From Comamonas koreensis (GTDB taxonomy: Bacteria; Pseudomonadota; Gammaproteobacteria; Burkholderiales; Burkholderiaceae_C), in NCBI RefSeq assembly GCF_021026195.1, contig NZ_JAJNCT010000025.1, positions 124,001-188,000 on the forward strand: 64,000 nucleotides of DNA, in the 5' to 3' direction. Within the stretch, counting starts at the first letter, position 1, and each line of letters begins with the position of its first letter. Shown here in pieces: positions 28,065 through 38,460 of the stretch. The translations under genes were made by a program, and so were the position numbers. Below the pieces are notes generated by a model. That model was not told the origin of the DNA. It saw nothing but the letters and a program-made list of their open reading frames with translations, and made no database searches.

Positions 28065-29270
28065 TCACTTCCACAGCGCACACTTGGTTTCTTCCTTGGT
28101 CGTAAACACCTCGTCACCGGGCAGCTTCTTGACGATCTTGTAGTAGTCCCAGGTGCCCTTGGATTCCTGTGGCGTCTTGACCTGGACCAGGTACATGTCG
28201 TGGATGTAGCTGCCGTCGGCGCGCAGGGTGCCCGAGCCAAAGAAGTCGTCCATCTTCATGCCGCGCCAGGTCTCCATCACCTTGTCGGCATCGGTGGTGC
28301 CGGCGGCTTGCACGGCCTTCAGGTAGTTCATCGTGGCCGAGTAGTCGGCGGCCTGGATTTCGGTGGGGCGGCGCTGGGTTTTCTTCATGTAGGCATCGGC
28401 AAACTTGCGCGATGCGTCATTCATGTCCCAGTACCAGCTGGTGACGAACTGCATGCCGGCGGTGTTCTTCAGGCCCAGGCTGTGGATGTCGCTGTAGAAG
28501 ACGAGCAGCGGCGCGATCTTCATCGTCTTGTCGATGCCGAATTCCTTGGCGGCCTTGATGGCGTTGATGGTGTCGCCACCGGCATTGGCCAGCGCCAGCA
28601 CCTGGGCCTTGGAGCTTTGCGCCTGCAGCAGGAAGGACGAGAAGTCGGAGGCATTGAGCGGGTGGCGCACGGCTGCAGCCACCGCGCCGCCCTTGGCCTT
28701 GATGACCTTGGTGGCATCGGCTTCCATTGCATGGCCAAAGGCATAGTCGGCCGTCAGAAAGAACCAGTTCTTGCCACCGCCCTCGACAATGGCGCCAGCC
28801 GCACCCTTGGACAGCGCCACGGTGTCATAGGCGTAATGGATGGTGTAAGGCGTGCATGCCTCATTGGTCAGCGCCGAGGTGCCGGCGCCGTTGTTGATCA
28901 TCACGCGCTTTTTCTCATCAGCCACCTTGGCCAGCGCCAGTGCGGTGCCCGAGTTGGTGCCGCTGAAGATCATCGTCAGGTTTTGGGTGTCGATCCATTC
29001 GCGCGCCTTGCTGGCAGCGATGTCGGCCTTGTTCTGGTGGTCAACGCTCAGCAACTCGATCGGCTTGCCCAGGACCTTGCCACCAAAATCGTCGATCGCC
29101 ATCTGGATGGCGGTGGCGCCGCCCTTGCCTTCAACGTCGGCATAGAGGCTGGACATGTCGGAGATGTAGCCGATCTTGACCTTGTCCTGCGCATGGGCGG
29201 TGCCCATGGCGGCGGTCAAGCCGAGCAGACCCAAGGTGGCCAAGGCCTGCGCCAGGCGAGTGCGTTGCAT
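28065..29270 (-). CDS. Branched-chain-amino-acid-type ABC substrate-binding protein, solitary
   Basis: A 401-residue periplasmic binding protein. A cleavable signal peptide (ending MGTAHAQ) is followed by the Peripla_BP fold: KVKIGYISDMSSLYADVEGKGG, DHQNKADIAASKAREWID and the hinge segment near YAFGHAMEADATKVI. This family binds amino acids, amides or aromatic acids for Liv-type importers. No permease or ATPase genes adjoin it, so it may serve permeases encoded elsewhere, such as the Liv set at 46.6-50.0 kb. It is not closely alike to the binding protein at 45.4 kb. Confidence 0.9.
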   Translation of the reverse strand: MQRTRLAQALATLGLLGLTAAMGTAHAQDKVKIGYISDMSSLYADVEGKGGATAIQMAIDDFGGKVLGKPIELLSVDHQNKADIAASKAREWIDTQNLTMIFSGTNSGTALALAKVADEKKRVMINNGAGTSALTNEACTPYTIHYAYDTVALSKGAAGAIVEGGGKNWFFLTADYAFGHAMEADATKVIKAKGGAVAAAVRHPLNASDFSSFLLQAQSSKAQVLALANAGGDTINAIKAAKEFGIDKTMKIAPLLVFYSDIHSLGLKNTAGMQFVTSWYWDMNDASRKFADAYMKKTQRRPTEIQAADYSATMNYLKAVQAAGTTDADKVMETWRGMKMDDFFGSGTLRADGSYIHDMYLVQVKTPQESKGTWDYYKIVKKLPGDEVFTTKEETKCALWK

Positions 29271-29411
29271 AGTTGCTCCTGATGTTTATGGTGTTATCTC
29301 AATGCGGCAGCCGCATGGCACAGATACTGGCATGCACAGCGCCGGGCGGTATTGGGGCAACCACGCGCTGCCCGCCCATGGCCCACCCACGGCCCGGCAG
29401 CCGACCTGGCA

Positions 29412-29455
29412 TAAAAATAGCTGCCGGTGCTTGGGTTTAAAGCACCGGCAGCTAT
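29412..29455 (-). terminator. Long palindromic terminator downstream of the E1 gene
   Basis: A 16-bp inverted repeat with a seven-base loop (29417-29432 with 29440-29455) followed on the minus strand by a T-run. It is oriented to end the E1 transcript. Its TAGCTGCCGGTGCTT core resembles palindromic intergenic repeats I recall from Comamonadaceae genomes. Confidence 0.75.
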
Positions 29456-29534
29456 CAATTCAGGAGTTTTGCGCTCGCCTGGGCGCATGCGCACACTGGC
29501 TTGGCTTTTTTGCGCACCCCCATGGGAAAATGCC

Positions 29535-32174
29535 TCAGGCGGCCTGGCTGCGCAGATAGGTCTGCACGATGGCGGCGGCATCGACCGCAAAATGCTGGCG
29601 CAGTGCGGCGCGCGAATCGCTGCGGCCAAAGCCGTCCGTGCCCAGGGTGTAGTAATGCTGGCGCGGCAGGCCTCGCTCGTCGGTGGGAAGGTAGGCGCGC
29701 ACCAGCTCGGGCAGCGCACGCACATAGTCGCTGGCGGCAATGATGGGGCCTTGCGAGGCCGCCAGCTGCTGCGCAAACCAGCTGGGCGCACTCGCCTCAG
29801 CGGCGCGCCAGCGCTCCAGCTGGGCCTCGCCATCGCGGGCCAGCTCGGCATAGCTGGTAACACTCCAGACATCGGCGGCCACACCATGCTCGCGCTCCAG
29901 AATGGCCGCCGCCTTGAGCACCTCGCCCATGATCGCGCCACTACCCAGCAGCTGCACCCGGCGCGCGCTGTGCGCCGGGCCACTCTGCAGCCGGTACATG
30001 CCTCGGATGACCCCTTCGTGCGCCTCCGGCGGCAGGCTGGGGTTGGCCACGTTTTCGTTGGTGACGGTGATGTAGAAGAACTCGTCCCGCTGCTCCTGCA
30101 GCATGCGCTGCATGCCATGGTCAATGATGACCGCCAGCTCGCCGGCAAAGGCCGGGTCATAGCTCTTGCAGTTGGGCACCGTGGATGCGCTCAGCAGGCT
30201 GCTGCCGTCCTGGTGCTGCAGGCCTTCGCCGCCCAGGGTGGTGCGGCCGGAGGTGGCACCAATCAGGAAGCCGCGTGCGCGCTGGTCGGCGGCGGCCCAG
30301 ATCAAGTCGCCCACGCGCTGGAAGCCGAACATGCTGTAGAAGATGAAGAAGGGCAGCATGGCCGTGCCATGGGTGCTGTAGCTGGTGGCGGCTGCTGTCC
30401 AGGACGACAGCGCGCCCGCTTCGCTGATGCCTTCTTCCAGAATCTGGCCGCTGCTGTCTTCGCGGTAGAGCAGCATCGAGGCATTGTCCTCGGGCTGGTA
30501 AAGCTGGCCAAACGGCGCATAGATGCCGACCTGGCGGAACAGCCCGGCCATGCCGAAGGTGCGTGCCTCATCGGCCACGATGGGCACGATGCGCGGGCCC
30601 AGGGTTGCGTCCTTGAGCAGGTTGCCCAGCTGGCGCACAAAGGCCATCGTGGTGCTCATCGCTTTGCCCTCAGCCTGCAACGCAAAGCCGGCGGTCGCCT
30701 GCAGATCGGGCACGGCCACCGGCGTGGCCTGGCCTTTGCGCGCCGGCAAAAAGCCGCCCAGCGCCTGGCGGCGCGCCAGCAGGTAGCGCATCTCGGCGCT
30801 GCCATCGGCCGGCTTGAGGAAGGCGGCTGAGGTGGCCTGGGCATCGCTCAGCGGCAGGTTGAAGCGGTCGCGGAAGGCCAGCAGGTCCTCGGCGCCCAGC
30901 TTTTTTTGCTGGTGCGATGTCATGCGGCCCTGGCCAATGCTGCCCATGCCGTAGCCCTTCATGGTCTTGGCCAGCACCACGGTGGGTTGACCGCTGTGCG
31001 CAGCGGCGCTGGCAAAGGCGGCATGGATCTTGACCGGGTCATGGCCGCCACGGCGCAGGCGGTCGATATCGCTGTCGGACAGGTGGGCGACCAGCGCGGC
31101 CAGCTCGGGGCTTTGGTTGAAGAAATGCTCGCGGTTGAATGCGCCATCGTTGGCCGACAGGGTCTGGAACTCGCCATCGACGGTGCGCGCAAAGGTGCGG
31201 GCCAGCACATGGCTGTGGTCGCGCGCCAGCAGCGCATCCCACTCCGATCCCCAGAGGCACTTGACCACGTTCCAGCCCGCGCCGCTGAACAGCGCCTCCA
31301 GCTCATCGATGATGCGGCCGTTGCCGCGCACCGGGCCATCGAGCCGCTGCAGGTTGCAGTTGATGACGAAGATGCAGTTGTCCAGCCCCTCACGCGCGGC
31401 CAAGGTAAGGGCGGCGATGGACTCGGGTTCGTCCATTTCGCCATCGCCAAAAAAGCCCCAGACCTTGCGGCCCGCCGTGTCGGCCAGCCCCCGGTCGGCC
31501 AGGTAGCGCATGAAGCGCGCCTGGTAGATGGCATTGATCGGGCCGATGCCCATCGAGCCGGTGGGGAACTGCCAGAACTCGGGCATCAGATAGGGATGCG
31601 GGTAGGAGCACAGGCCCTGGATGCCCTGGCTGGCGGCCACCAGCTCCTGCCGGTAGTGCGCCAGGTTCTCCTCGCCCAGGCGTCCTTCCAGAAAAGCGCG
31701 GGCATAGACGCCGGGAGAGGAGTGCGGCTGGAAGTACACCAGGTCGGCAGCCTGGTGGCCATCATCGGCGCGGAAGAAATGGTTAAAGCCGGTCTCGAAC
31801 AGATCGGCCGCCGAGGCATAGCTGGCTATGTGGCCGCCCAGCTCGCCATGCGCGGCATTGGCACGCACCACCATGGCCAGCGCGTTCCAGCGCAGGATGG
31901 CCGAAAGCTTTTTCTCCAGCTCCACATCGCCCGGGTAGGGCGGCTGTTCATCCACCGTGACGGTGTTGACATAGGGCGTGTTGCCCGAGGGCTTCCAGGC
32001 CACATGGCGCTTGCGGGCATGGGCCAGCAGCGCATCGAGCAGCGCAGCCGCCTGCTCCTTGCCCTGCGCCGAGCCATAGGCCGCCAACAGTCCATCGAAG
32101 GCGTCGCACCACTCGGCCAGTTCGGCCGGGTCAGCATGCGGGGTGGCGGGCAAATGGTGGGGCGGCTGGCGCAC
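29535..32174 (-). CDS. Pyruvate dehydrogenase E1-type component, homodimeric, orphan paralogue
   Basis: An 879-residue thiamine-diphosphate enzyme of the AceE/MdeB family. The ThDP motif GDGEMDEPESIAA begins near residue 243, and GIGPINAIYQARFM and the C-terminal transketolase-like domain (TSYSTHGTAMLPFFIFYSMFGFQRVGDL) are intact. AceE normally sits with aceF and lpd; here neither E2 nor E3 is adjacent. This suggests a second E1 that decarboxylates another 2-oxo acid, such as 2-oxobutyrate, or borrows E2 from elsewhere. The start is ATG at 32174. Active-site residues look complete, so it is not a decayed copy. Confidence 0.88.
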   Translation of the reverse strand: MRQPPHHLPATPHADPAELAEWCDAFDGLLAAYGSAQGKEQAAALLDALLAHARKRHVAWKPSGNTPYVNTVTVDEQPPYPGDVELEKKLSAILRWNALAMVVRANAAHGELGGHIASYASAADLFETGFNHFFRADDGHQAADLVYFQPHSSPGVYARAFLEGRLGEENLAHYRQELVAASQGIQGLCSYPHPYLMPEFWQFPTGSMGIGPINAIYQARFMRYLADRGLADTAGRKVWGFFGDGEMDEPESIAALTLAAREGLDNCIFVINCNLQRLDGPVRGNGRIIDELEALFSGAGWNVVKCLWGSEWDALLARDHSHVLARTFARTVDGEFQTLSANDGAFNREHFFNQSPELAALVAHLSDSDIDRLRRGGHDPVKIHAAFASAAAHSGQPTVVLAKTMKGYGMGSIGQGRMTSHQQKKLGAEDLLAFRDRFNLPLSDAQATSAAFLKPADGSAEMRYLLARRQALGGFLPARKGQATPVAVPDLQATAGFALQAEGKAMSTTMAFVRQLGNLLKDATLGPRIVPIVADEARTFGMAGLFRQVGIYAPFGQLYQPEDNASMLLYREDSSGQILEEGISEAGALSSWTAAATSYSTHGTAMLPFFIFYSMFGFQRVGDLIWAAADQRARGFLIGATSGRTTLGGEGLQHQDGSSLLSASTVPNCKSYDPAFAGELAVIIDHGMQRMLQEQRDEFFYITVTNENVANPSLPPEAHEGVIRGMYRLQSGPAHSARRVQLLGSGAIMGEVLKAAAILEREHGVAADVWSVTSYAELARDGEAQLERWRAAEASAPSWFAQQLAASQGPIIAASDYVRALPELVRAYLPTDERGLPRQHYYTLGTDGFGRSDSRAALRQHFAVDAAAIVQTYLRSQAA

Positions 32175-32399
32175 GGCGGTCTCCTGTCTGGGTCTTGGTT
32201 TGAATGCTGGGAATCATGCCATGGAAGCACCGCCCGGGCGCAAGACCCGGCGACACAGGCTGTGCGCAAAAGTATTGCTGTGCGATACCTGTTTCGTTGA
32301 AAACTGCTACCGGCATTAAACAGGGATGCTGGCGCAGCCACCTGCACGCATGATGGCGCCGTGTTCAACCAAAGCGGGGCCCTGTTGCTCCGACCCACC

Positions 32400-32900
32400 A
32401 TGTCTCAGTCCTTCAACCCTGTTCAGCGTGACACCCGTGCATGGCAATACCAGGTGTGGATCTCGTTCGGTATTGCGATCTCTATGTGCGCGATCGGCCT
32501 GGCCTGGCTGCCAGGGCAACACCTGGAACAGGCGTTCATGGTCATGGGCTATATGTTCTGCCTCTCGGCCGCCTTTGTGCTGGCCAAGTTTGTGCGGGAC
32601 AAGCAAGCGGACAGCAGCCAGGCGGCCGGCGACACGCCCATGTGGCGCTTTGTGGTCTGGGGCGGTTTTGCGATTGCGATGGGCCTGACCGGCTGGGGCA
32701 TGCTGGGCATGGACATCAACCCCACCTACAAGGCCTTTCTGGGCGTGAGCTGGATGTACATGATCACCACCGCCTTCACCCTGGCCAAGATGCTGCGCGA
32801 CAAGCATGAATCGGACCTGGCCAGCGCCATCCACCATGCCCGCAGCATGCGCAGCGCCCCCCGCGACCAAGACGTGGGCAACCCCCAGGAGCGCGTGTGA
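32400..32900 (+). CDS. YiaA/YiaB-family inner membrane protein
   Basis: A 166-residue membrane protein with two similar YiaA/B repeats of two helices each (about residues 16-66 and 84-134). Each holds a Trp-containing first helix and a second helix followed by a basic KFVRDK or KMLRDKHE motif. Function is unknown; the E. coli relatives are inner-membrane proteins. ATG 32400 follows a weak site. It overlaps or adjoins the next gene, with which it likely forms an operon. Confidence 0.82.
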   Translation: MSQSFNPVQRDTRAWQYQVWISFGIAISMCAIGLAWLPGQHLEQAFMVMGYMFCLSAAFVLAKFVRDKQADSSQAAGDTPMWRFVVWGGFAIAMGLTGWGMLGMDINPTYKAFLGVSWMYMITTAFTLAKMLRDKHESDLASAIHHARSMRSAPRDQDVGNPQERV

Positions 32901-32938
32901 GCGCCCACCGGATGATGCCACCAACCCGGGAGCAGCAC

Positions 32939-33415
32939 ATGTTCAGTCTTACGTTCAACAAATGGCAGCGCCGCGCTGCTGCCACCCTGGCCAGCACCGC
33001 CCTGGTGCTGGGTTTGGCCACCGCCCCGGCAGCCCACGCACAAAGCGATGCCTCGCTGATGCTCTCGGCGCTGCCGATTGCATCGGTGGTTGTCGGCACT
33101 GCGGCCTCGGTGGGTGCATCGACCAGCGTGGTCGCCATTCCGGTGGCACTGTCGGTCGATGGCGCCCAGCTCATCGTCAAGGGCGTGCAGGCATCGGCCA
33201 AGGGAACGGTCTGGTTGCTGGAGAGCGCATCGGACGGCGCAGCGGCCAGCATTGAGCTGTCGGCTGGCGCATTGGGCGCCAGCGCCGCCGGTGTGGGCAC
33301 CGCCATCCTTGTCAGCGTGGTGGGAGCCGGCGTGCTGCTGTCAGCCGCTGGCGAGGTGATTGCCTTTATCCCCAATGAGGTGGGGAAGGCGCTGCTCTAT
33401 AACGAGCGCTTGTGA
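32939..33415 (+). CDS. Exported Ala/Val-rich protein of unknown function
   Basis: A 158-residue protein with a clear signal peptide (basic NKWQRRAA, hydrophobic core, cleavage after PAAHA). The mature part is rich in Ala, Ser, Val and Gly with two hydrophobic stretches, LSALPIASVVVGTAASVGAS and GVGTAILVSVVGAGVLLSAA. No known domain was recognised. A GTG at 32897 overlapping the previous stop is an alternative start, but ATG 32939 has a GGGAG site. It lies between the YiaA/B gene and the DUF2145 gene. Confidence 0.75.
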   Translation: MFSLTFNKWQRRAAATLASTALVLGLATAPAAHAQSDASLMLSALPIASVVVGTAASVGASTSVVAIPVALSVDGAQLIVKGVQASAKGTVWLLESASDGAAASIELSAGALGASAAGVGTAILVSVVGAGVLLSAAGEVIAFIPNEVGKALLYNERL

Positions 33416-33431
33416 ACACCGGAGACGCGCA

Positions 33432-34217
33432 ATGTGGACCTCTTTACGCTTAAGCCTGGTGGCCGCTGCACTGCTGGCCGCTACGGCCGCCCAGGCAGGC
33501 CGCAGCTGCGAGCCGCAAAAGCCCACGCTCGACAGCGTGCGCCAGAGCCTGAACCTGGCGCAAAACGTGGCGCAGACGCTGGATGCCAGCGGCGCGCAGG
33601 TGGTGTTGCTGGGCCGCCAGGGCCAGGATCTGCGCAAGTACCAGCTGCAGTTTTCGCACATGGGCTGGGCCTACAAATCGGCCACCGGCGCCTGGCGTGT
33701 GGTGCACAAGCTCAATGACTGCGGCACTGCCGCTTCCCATGTCTACCGCCAGGGCCTGGGTGAGTTCTTTCTGGACGATATGTGGCGCTACCAGGCGGTG
33801 ATGGTGGTGCCGACCAAGGACGTGCAACAAAAGCTGCTGCTGGCGCTGTCGGCCAACGCGCAGCCCTTGCAGCTGCATGAGCCGCGCTACAGCATGCTGG
33901 CCTATCCCTGGAGCCAGCGCTACCAGCAAAGCAACCAGTGGGCCCTGGAGACCCTGGCCCAGGCGATGGCGCCGCAAACCGTGCATGACCGGGGCCAGGC
34001 GCAGGCCTGGCTGCAGCTGCAGGGCTACCAGCCCAGCGATTTGCGCATTGGCGCGATGACCCGGCTGGGCGGCCGCATCACGCGCGCCAACATCGCCTTT
34101 GACGACCACCCGCCGGAAAAGCGCTTTGCCGGCCATATTGAAACGGCAACGGTGGACTCAGCCTTGCTGTTCATGCAGCGCAGCGGCTTGGCGTCTGCGC
34201 CGGTGTTGTTGCGTTAA
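33432..34217 (+). CDS. DUF2145-family exported protein
   Basis: A 261-residue protein with a signal peptide cleaved near AAQA-GRSCE. The body matches the DUF2145 pattern: SLNLAQNVAQTLDASGAQVVLLGR, FSHMGWAYK, VVHKLNDCGT, YRQGLGEFFLDDMWRYQ, SMLAYPWSQRYQQSNQW and FDDHPPEKRFA. The conserved His, Cys and Asn residues resemble those of NlpC/P60-like peptidases, but catalysis is not established. It is the third gene of a compact envelope cluster with 16 bases before it. Confidence 0.82.
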   Translation: MWTSLRLSLVAAALLAATAAQAGRSCEPQKPTLDSVRQSLNLAQNVAQTLDASGAQVVLLGRQGQDLRKYQLQFSHMGWAYKSATGAWRVVHKLNDCGTAASHVYRQGLGEFFLDDMWRYQAVMVVPTKDVQQKLLLALSANAQPLQLHEPRYSMLAYPWSQRYQQSNQWALETLAQAMAPQTVHDRGQAQAWLQLQGYQPSDLRIGAMTRLGGRITRANIAFDDHPPEKRFAGHIETATVDSALLFMQRSGLASAPVLLR

Positions 34218-34222
34218 ATGGC

Positions 34223-35635
34223 TTAGAGCGGCGCCGTCCACACCGCGCAGTCGCGCCCTTGGGACTTGGCCTGGTACAGGGCCAGGTCCGCTTCGCGCAG
34301 CAGGTCTTCCAGGCTGTCGGCGGGCCGCAGTGCCTGTTTGTAGGCCAGGCCGATGCTGAGCGTGGCCAGCAGTGGCTCGTTGTGGGCCGTCTGGAACTGG
34401 CCATTGCGCACGGTATGGCAGAGGCGCTCGGCAATCGCGGTAGCGTCTTCAAAGCTGATGTGGGGCAGCACCACGGCGAACTCTTCTCCGCCGATGCGGC
34501 CCAGCACATCCTGCGGCCGCAGCGATTCAGTCAGCACCCGGCTGACATCGCGCAGCAGGCGGTCGCCGCTGGCATGGCCGTGGTTGTCGTTGACGCGCTT
34601 GAAATGGTCCAGGTCCAGCATCAGCACCGCTGCCGAGTTGCCCTCATGGGTCAGGCGCTTGAGCAGCGCATGGCTGGCCTGCACAAAGCCATTGCGGCTC
34701 AGCACATCGGTCAGGCTGTCGTGATGGGCCTGGTAGCGCATGCGGTGCAGCAGCTCGGCACGCGCCGCATGCGAGCCCGCCACCGACAGCGGACCCAGGA
34801 TCAGCATCGTGATGCCCAGGCGCAGACTGGCCACGTCCAGCACATTGGCGGGGATGAAGCCCACGATGTTGGAGATCACGATCACTTTGGTCACAAACAC
34901 CAGCATGGTGATGATGGCCGTCGTCAGGATGCGGTAGGACAGCGCGCACCACAGCAGCGCAGGCAGCGAGAACGCCAGCGAGCCCACCTTGTTGCCCACC
35001 ATGTAGCTGGTCGTCTCCAGGCCGATCACCGCCAGGGCGGGCAGGAGTTTCAAGGCCCAGGACTGGCGCTCTTGCACCGCCGCAGGCTTGCTGGCCGAAG
35101 GCAGGGCCAGCAGGAACGGCAGCAGCATCATCGCGTTCATCCACTCGCCGGTCCACCACATCAGCAGCCCCTGGGTGATGGACAACTCAAAGGCCCAGGC
35201 GCTGATGGGCCCGCCAATGGACGCCGACGCCAGCGATGCCATGCCGCTGGCAAAAAACACCATCAGTGCGGAAGCCTGGCCTTCCATCTGCAGATCGCGC
35301 TTGGACTGGCGGTGCAGAAACAGCCAGCCGCAGGCGGCGCCGCACAGATTGGCGGTCGTAAAGCCCAGGGACAGCCACACGGAGGTGCCGGTGATCAGAT
35401 CGGCCAGCACAAAGCTGGCAAAAATAGCTGCCAGGCCTACAGGCCGCATCAGGCGCGGGTAGCGCAGCAGCAGCACCAACACGATCTGGTTGGCGGGCCA
35501 GAACACCGACAGATAGCCCAGTGGGCGCAGCAAGATGCCCACCATGGCCGCAGCAAACACGGCCAAGCTGGCGCAGAGCAGCAAGCGACCGCTATGGGGT
35601 TGCTCCAAGGGGTGGACGGACGACGCGGTCGGCAT
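34223..35635 (-). CDS. Diguanylate cyclase with MASE1-type membrane sensor
   Basis: A 470-residue protein. Residues 15-300 form about eight membrane helices of the MASE1 type (VFWPANQIVLVLLLRYPRL, WWTGEWMNAMMLLP). A GGDEF domain follows (about 305-465) with LTDVLSRNGF, DLDHFKRVNDNHGHASGD and the active GGEEF motif. An RPQD inhibitory c-di-GMP site lies five residues before GGEEF, so product inhibition is expected. It would make c-di-GMP in response to an unknown membrane signal. ATG 35635 is preferred; an upstream reading adds 26 unlikely residues. It converges with the DUF2145 gene. Confidence 0.92.
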   Translation of the reverse strand: MPTASSVHPLEQPHSGRLLLCASLAVFAAAMVGILLRPLGYLSVFWPANQIVLVLLLRYPRLMRPVGLAAIFASFVLADLITGTSVWLSLGFTTANLCGAACGWLFLHRQSKRDLQMEGQASALMVFFASGMASLASASIGGPISAWAFELSITQGLLMWWTGEWMNAMMLLPFLLALPSASKPAAVQERQSWALKLLPALAVIGLETTSYMVGNKVGSLAFSLPALLWCALSYRILTTAIITMLVFVTKVIVISNIVGFIPANVLDVASLRLGITMLILGPLSVAGSHAARAELLHRMRYQAHHDSLTDVLSRNGFVQASHALLKRLTHEGNSAAVLMLDLDHFKRVNDNHGHASGDRLLRDVSRVLTESLRPQDVLGRIGGEEFAVVLPHISFEDATAIAERLCHTVRNGQFQTAHNEPLLATLSIGLAYKQALRPADSLEDLLREADLALYQAKSQGRDCAVWTAPL

Positions 35636-36012
35636 GGGTGTGAGGGAGGATGGGCGAAATATACCCGCTCCCCTGCGCAGCCATGGTCCCGACCCCGTGG
35701 GCCAGTCACACATTGGCGCGCGGGCGAAGCGCCCCGGTGCGGCAAGGTTCGGCTGAGGTTTTGCTCAATCGATAACCTCAGTCAATCGCTGTTGCTTCTA
35801 AATTCGGAGCTAGAGAATCATGCCGGCTGGCATACCAGTCCAAAAAATGCGGTTGTGGGTTAGCGCCCTGGCTGCCGGTTGGTGGCGCATCGGCCAGGGC
35901 ACCAAGCCCGCCAAGGCGTTGTCTCGTACTTTACGCAAGGGCTGTCAAGCGCTGTGCCGCGTTGTCTCTTGGCCCCCACGCTTTACATGGCAGGGGCCTG
36001 GGCAGCTGGTTC
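35636..36012. other. Intergenic region upstream of the diguanylate cyclase gene
   Basis: No convincing gene in these 377 bases. It contains an 8-bp inverted repeat CTGAGGTT...AACCTCAG (35753-35760 with 35774-35781), which may be a regulatory site or RNA hairpin in the leader region. A 73-codon frame at 35820 runs into the tgt gene antisense and has no family features. Confidence 0.5.
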
Positions 36013-37191
<1,179 letters not shown>

Positions 37192-37310
37192 TCATTTTCG
37201 CAGATGTGCGGTAGTTGACGGCGCGGCGGGTTTCGCAGGTCCGTCTCTGACACAGGGGGTGCCGGCAGGTCGCTACACTGGGCTGATCTTTCACTGCCAA
37301 GGAGAAGCCC

Positions 37311-37796
37311 ATGCTCAACATCATGATCGCCGTCGACGGTTCGCCCAACTCGCTGCAAGCGGTGCAGCACGGCGTGCAACTGGTGCAGCAGGGCCTGCGC
37401 GCCCATGTCGTGGTCGCCCATGTGCAAAAGGAAGCCAGCTTTCTGGAGCTGGCCACGCAGGATTCGGAGCTGATCGCCAATGCCAGTCTGGAGGCCGGCA
37501 TGGACCTGGTCGCCCCGGCGCTCGATGTGTTGCGTCTGGCCGGTGTGTCCTACGAGGTGGAGATCCGGTTGGGCGACATCCATGCCACGTTGCTGGATAT
37601 CGCCGAGGAGAAGGGCTGTGGCCTCATCGTGATCGGCGCCACTGGCGAGAGCACGCTGGGCAGCATCCTGATCGGTTCGGTCTCGCGCGAGGTGGCGCGC
37701 CACAGCCGGGTGCCGACCACGATTGTCAAGATGCCCGAGGTGCTGGAGGCCGATGAGGTCGATGGCGACCTCAGCCAGGCCGATACCGCGATGTAA
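37311..37796 (+). CDS. Universal stress protein (UspA family)
   Basis: A 161-residue single-domain protein. It begins MLNIMIAVDGSPNSLQAV, and the ATP-binding G2xG9xG(S/T) loop is present as GATGESTLGSILIGSVSREV near residues 110-130. Such proteins bind ATP and respond to starvation or stress. A ribosome-binding AAGGAG lies seven bases before the ATG. It is divergent from tgt and followed by a shared terminator. Confidence 0.93.
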   Translation: MLNIMIAVDGSPNSLQAVQHGVQLVQQGLRAHVVVAHVQKEASFLELATQDSELIANASLEAGMDLVAPALDVLRLAGVSYEVEIRLGDIHATLLDIAEEKGCGLIVIGATGESTLGSILIGSVSREVARHSRVPTTIVKMPEVLEADEVDGDLSQADTAM

Positions 37797-37810
37797 TTCC
37801 CGCTGAAGGA

Positions 37811-37845
37811 AAAGGAGCCTGCGGACCAGGGCGGTCCGCAGGCTC
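37811..37845. terminator. Terminator between the usp gene and the marR gene
   Basis: A 13-bp stem (37815-37827 with 37833-37845). On the minus strand the stem runs into TTTTCC, suiting the marR-family gene; on the plus strand the T-tail is weaker. Confidence 0.75.
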
Positions 37846-37866
37846 TCTGTCATTGGTAGGTGAGGG

Positions 37867-38409
37867 TCAGCCGGCAACCTGCTCCGCGCGCTGGCCCACA
37901 ATCTGCCGCAGCAGGCCCAGCTGGTCATACAGCTCGCGCGCGGCATCCGCGCCCAGGGGCGCGAGCAAATGCTCCAGCCACTGTTCATGCGCCTTGGCCA
38001 TGGCGCTGAACTGCTTTTTTCCGCTGCGCGTCAGGCGCACCGTCATCGAGCGGCGGTCCTCGTCATCGGCCACCCGCTCCACCCAGCCTTCGGCCACCAG
38101 CTGGTCCGTCAGACCGGTGATATTGCCGCCGGTCACCATCAGGTACTCGGAGAGCGTCTTCATGCGCAGGCCCTTGGGGAAGCGGCTGAGCTGGGCCAGG
38201 TAGTCAAAGCGCGGCAAGGTGGTGGCGAACTGGGTGCGCAGCTTGCTGCGAATCACCTGTTCGATCTGGGTGCTGCAGGTCATCAACCGCAGCCACAGGC
38301 GCACGGCCTGGTGTTCATCATGGGCGAGACCGGCCTCGCGGCCAGCGCCACCGCCGCCAGTATCGGAGGGGGAATTGCAGAGGGTTTGCATGTCAGCCAT
38401 GGCGCCCAT
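37867..38409 (-). CDS. MarR-family regulator of the aminobenzoate island
   Basis: A 180-residue winged-helix regulator. The DNA-binding part is near residues 75-125 (LRMKTLSEYLMVTGGNITGLTDQLVAEGWV, then the wing DDEDRRSMTVRLT). It is divergent from the 2-aminobenzoyl-CoA monooxygenase/reductase with 107 bases between the starts, so it is the obvious candidate regulator, probably responding to the aryl-CoA or free acid. Starts at 38409, 38400 and 38391 are all possible; the longest is given. Confidence 0.88.
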   Translation of the reverse strand: MGAMADMQTLCNSPSDTGGGGAGREAGLAHDEHQAVRLWLRLMTCSTQIEQVIRSKLRTQFATTLPRFDYLAQLSRFPKGLRMKTLSEYLMVTGGNITGLTDQLVAEGWVERVADDEDRRSMTVRLTRSGKKQFSAMAKAHEQWLEHLLAPLGADAARELYDQLGLLRQIVGQRAEQVAG

Positions 38410-38460
38410 GGTGCAGTACCGCAGGCGGCTCCAGTGATAGGGTAAGTTCGTATTTTAGTG

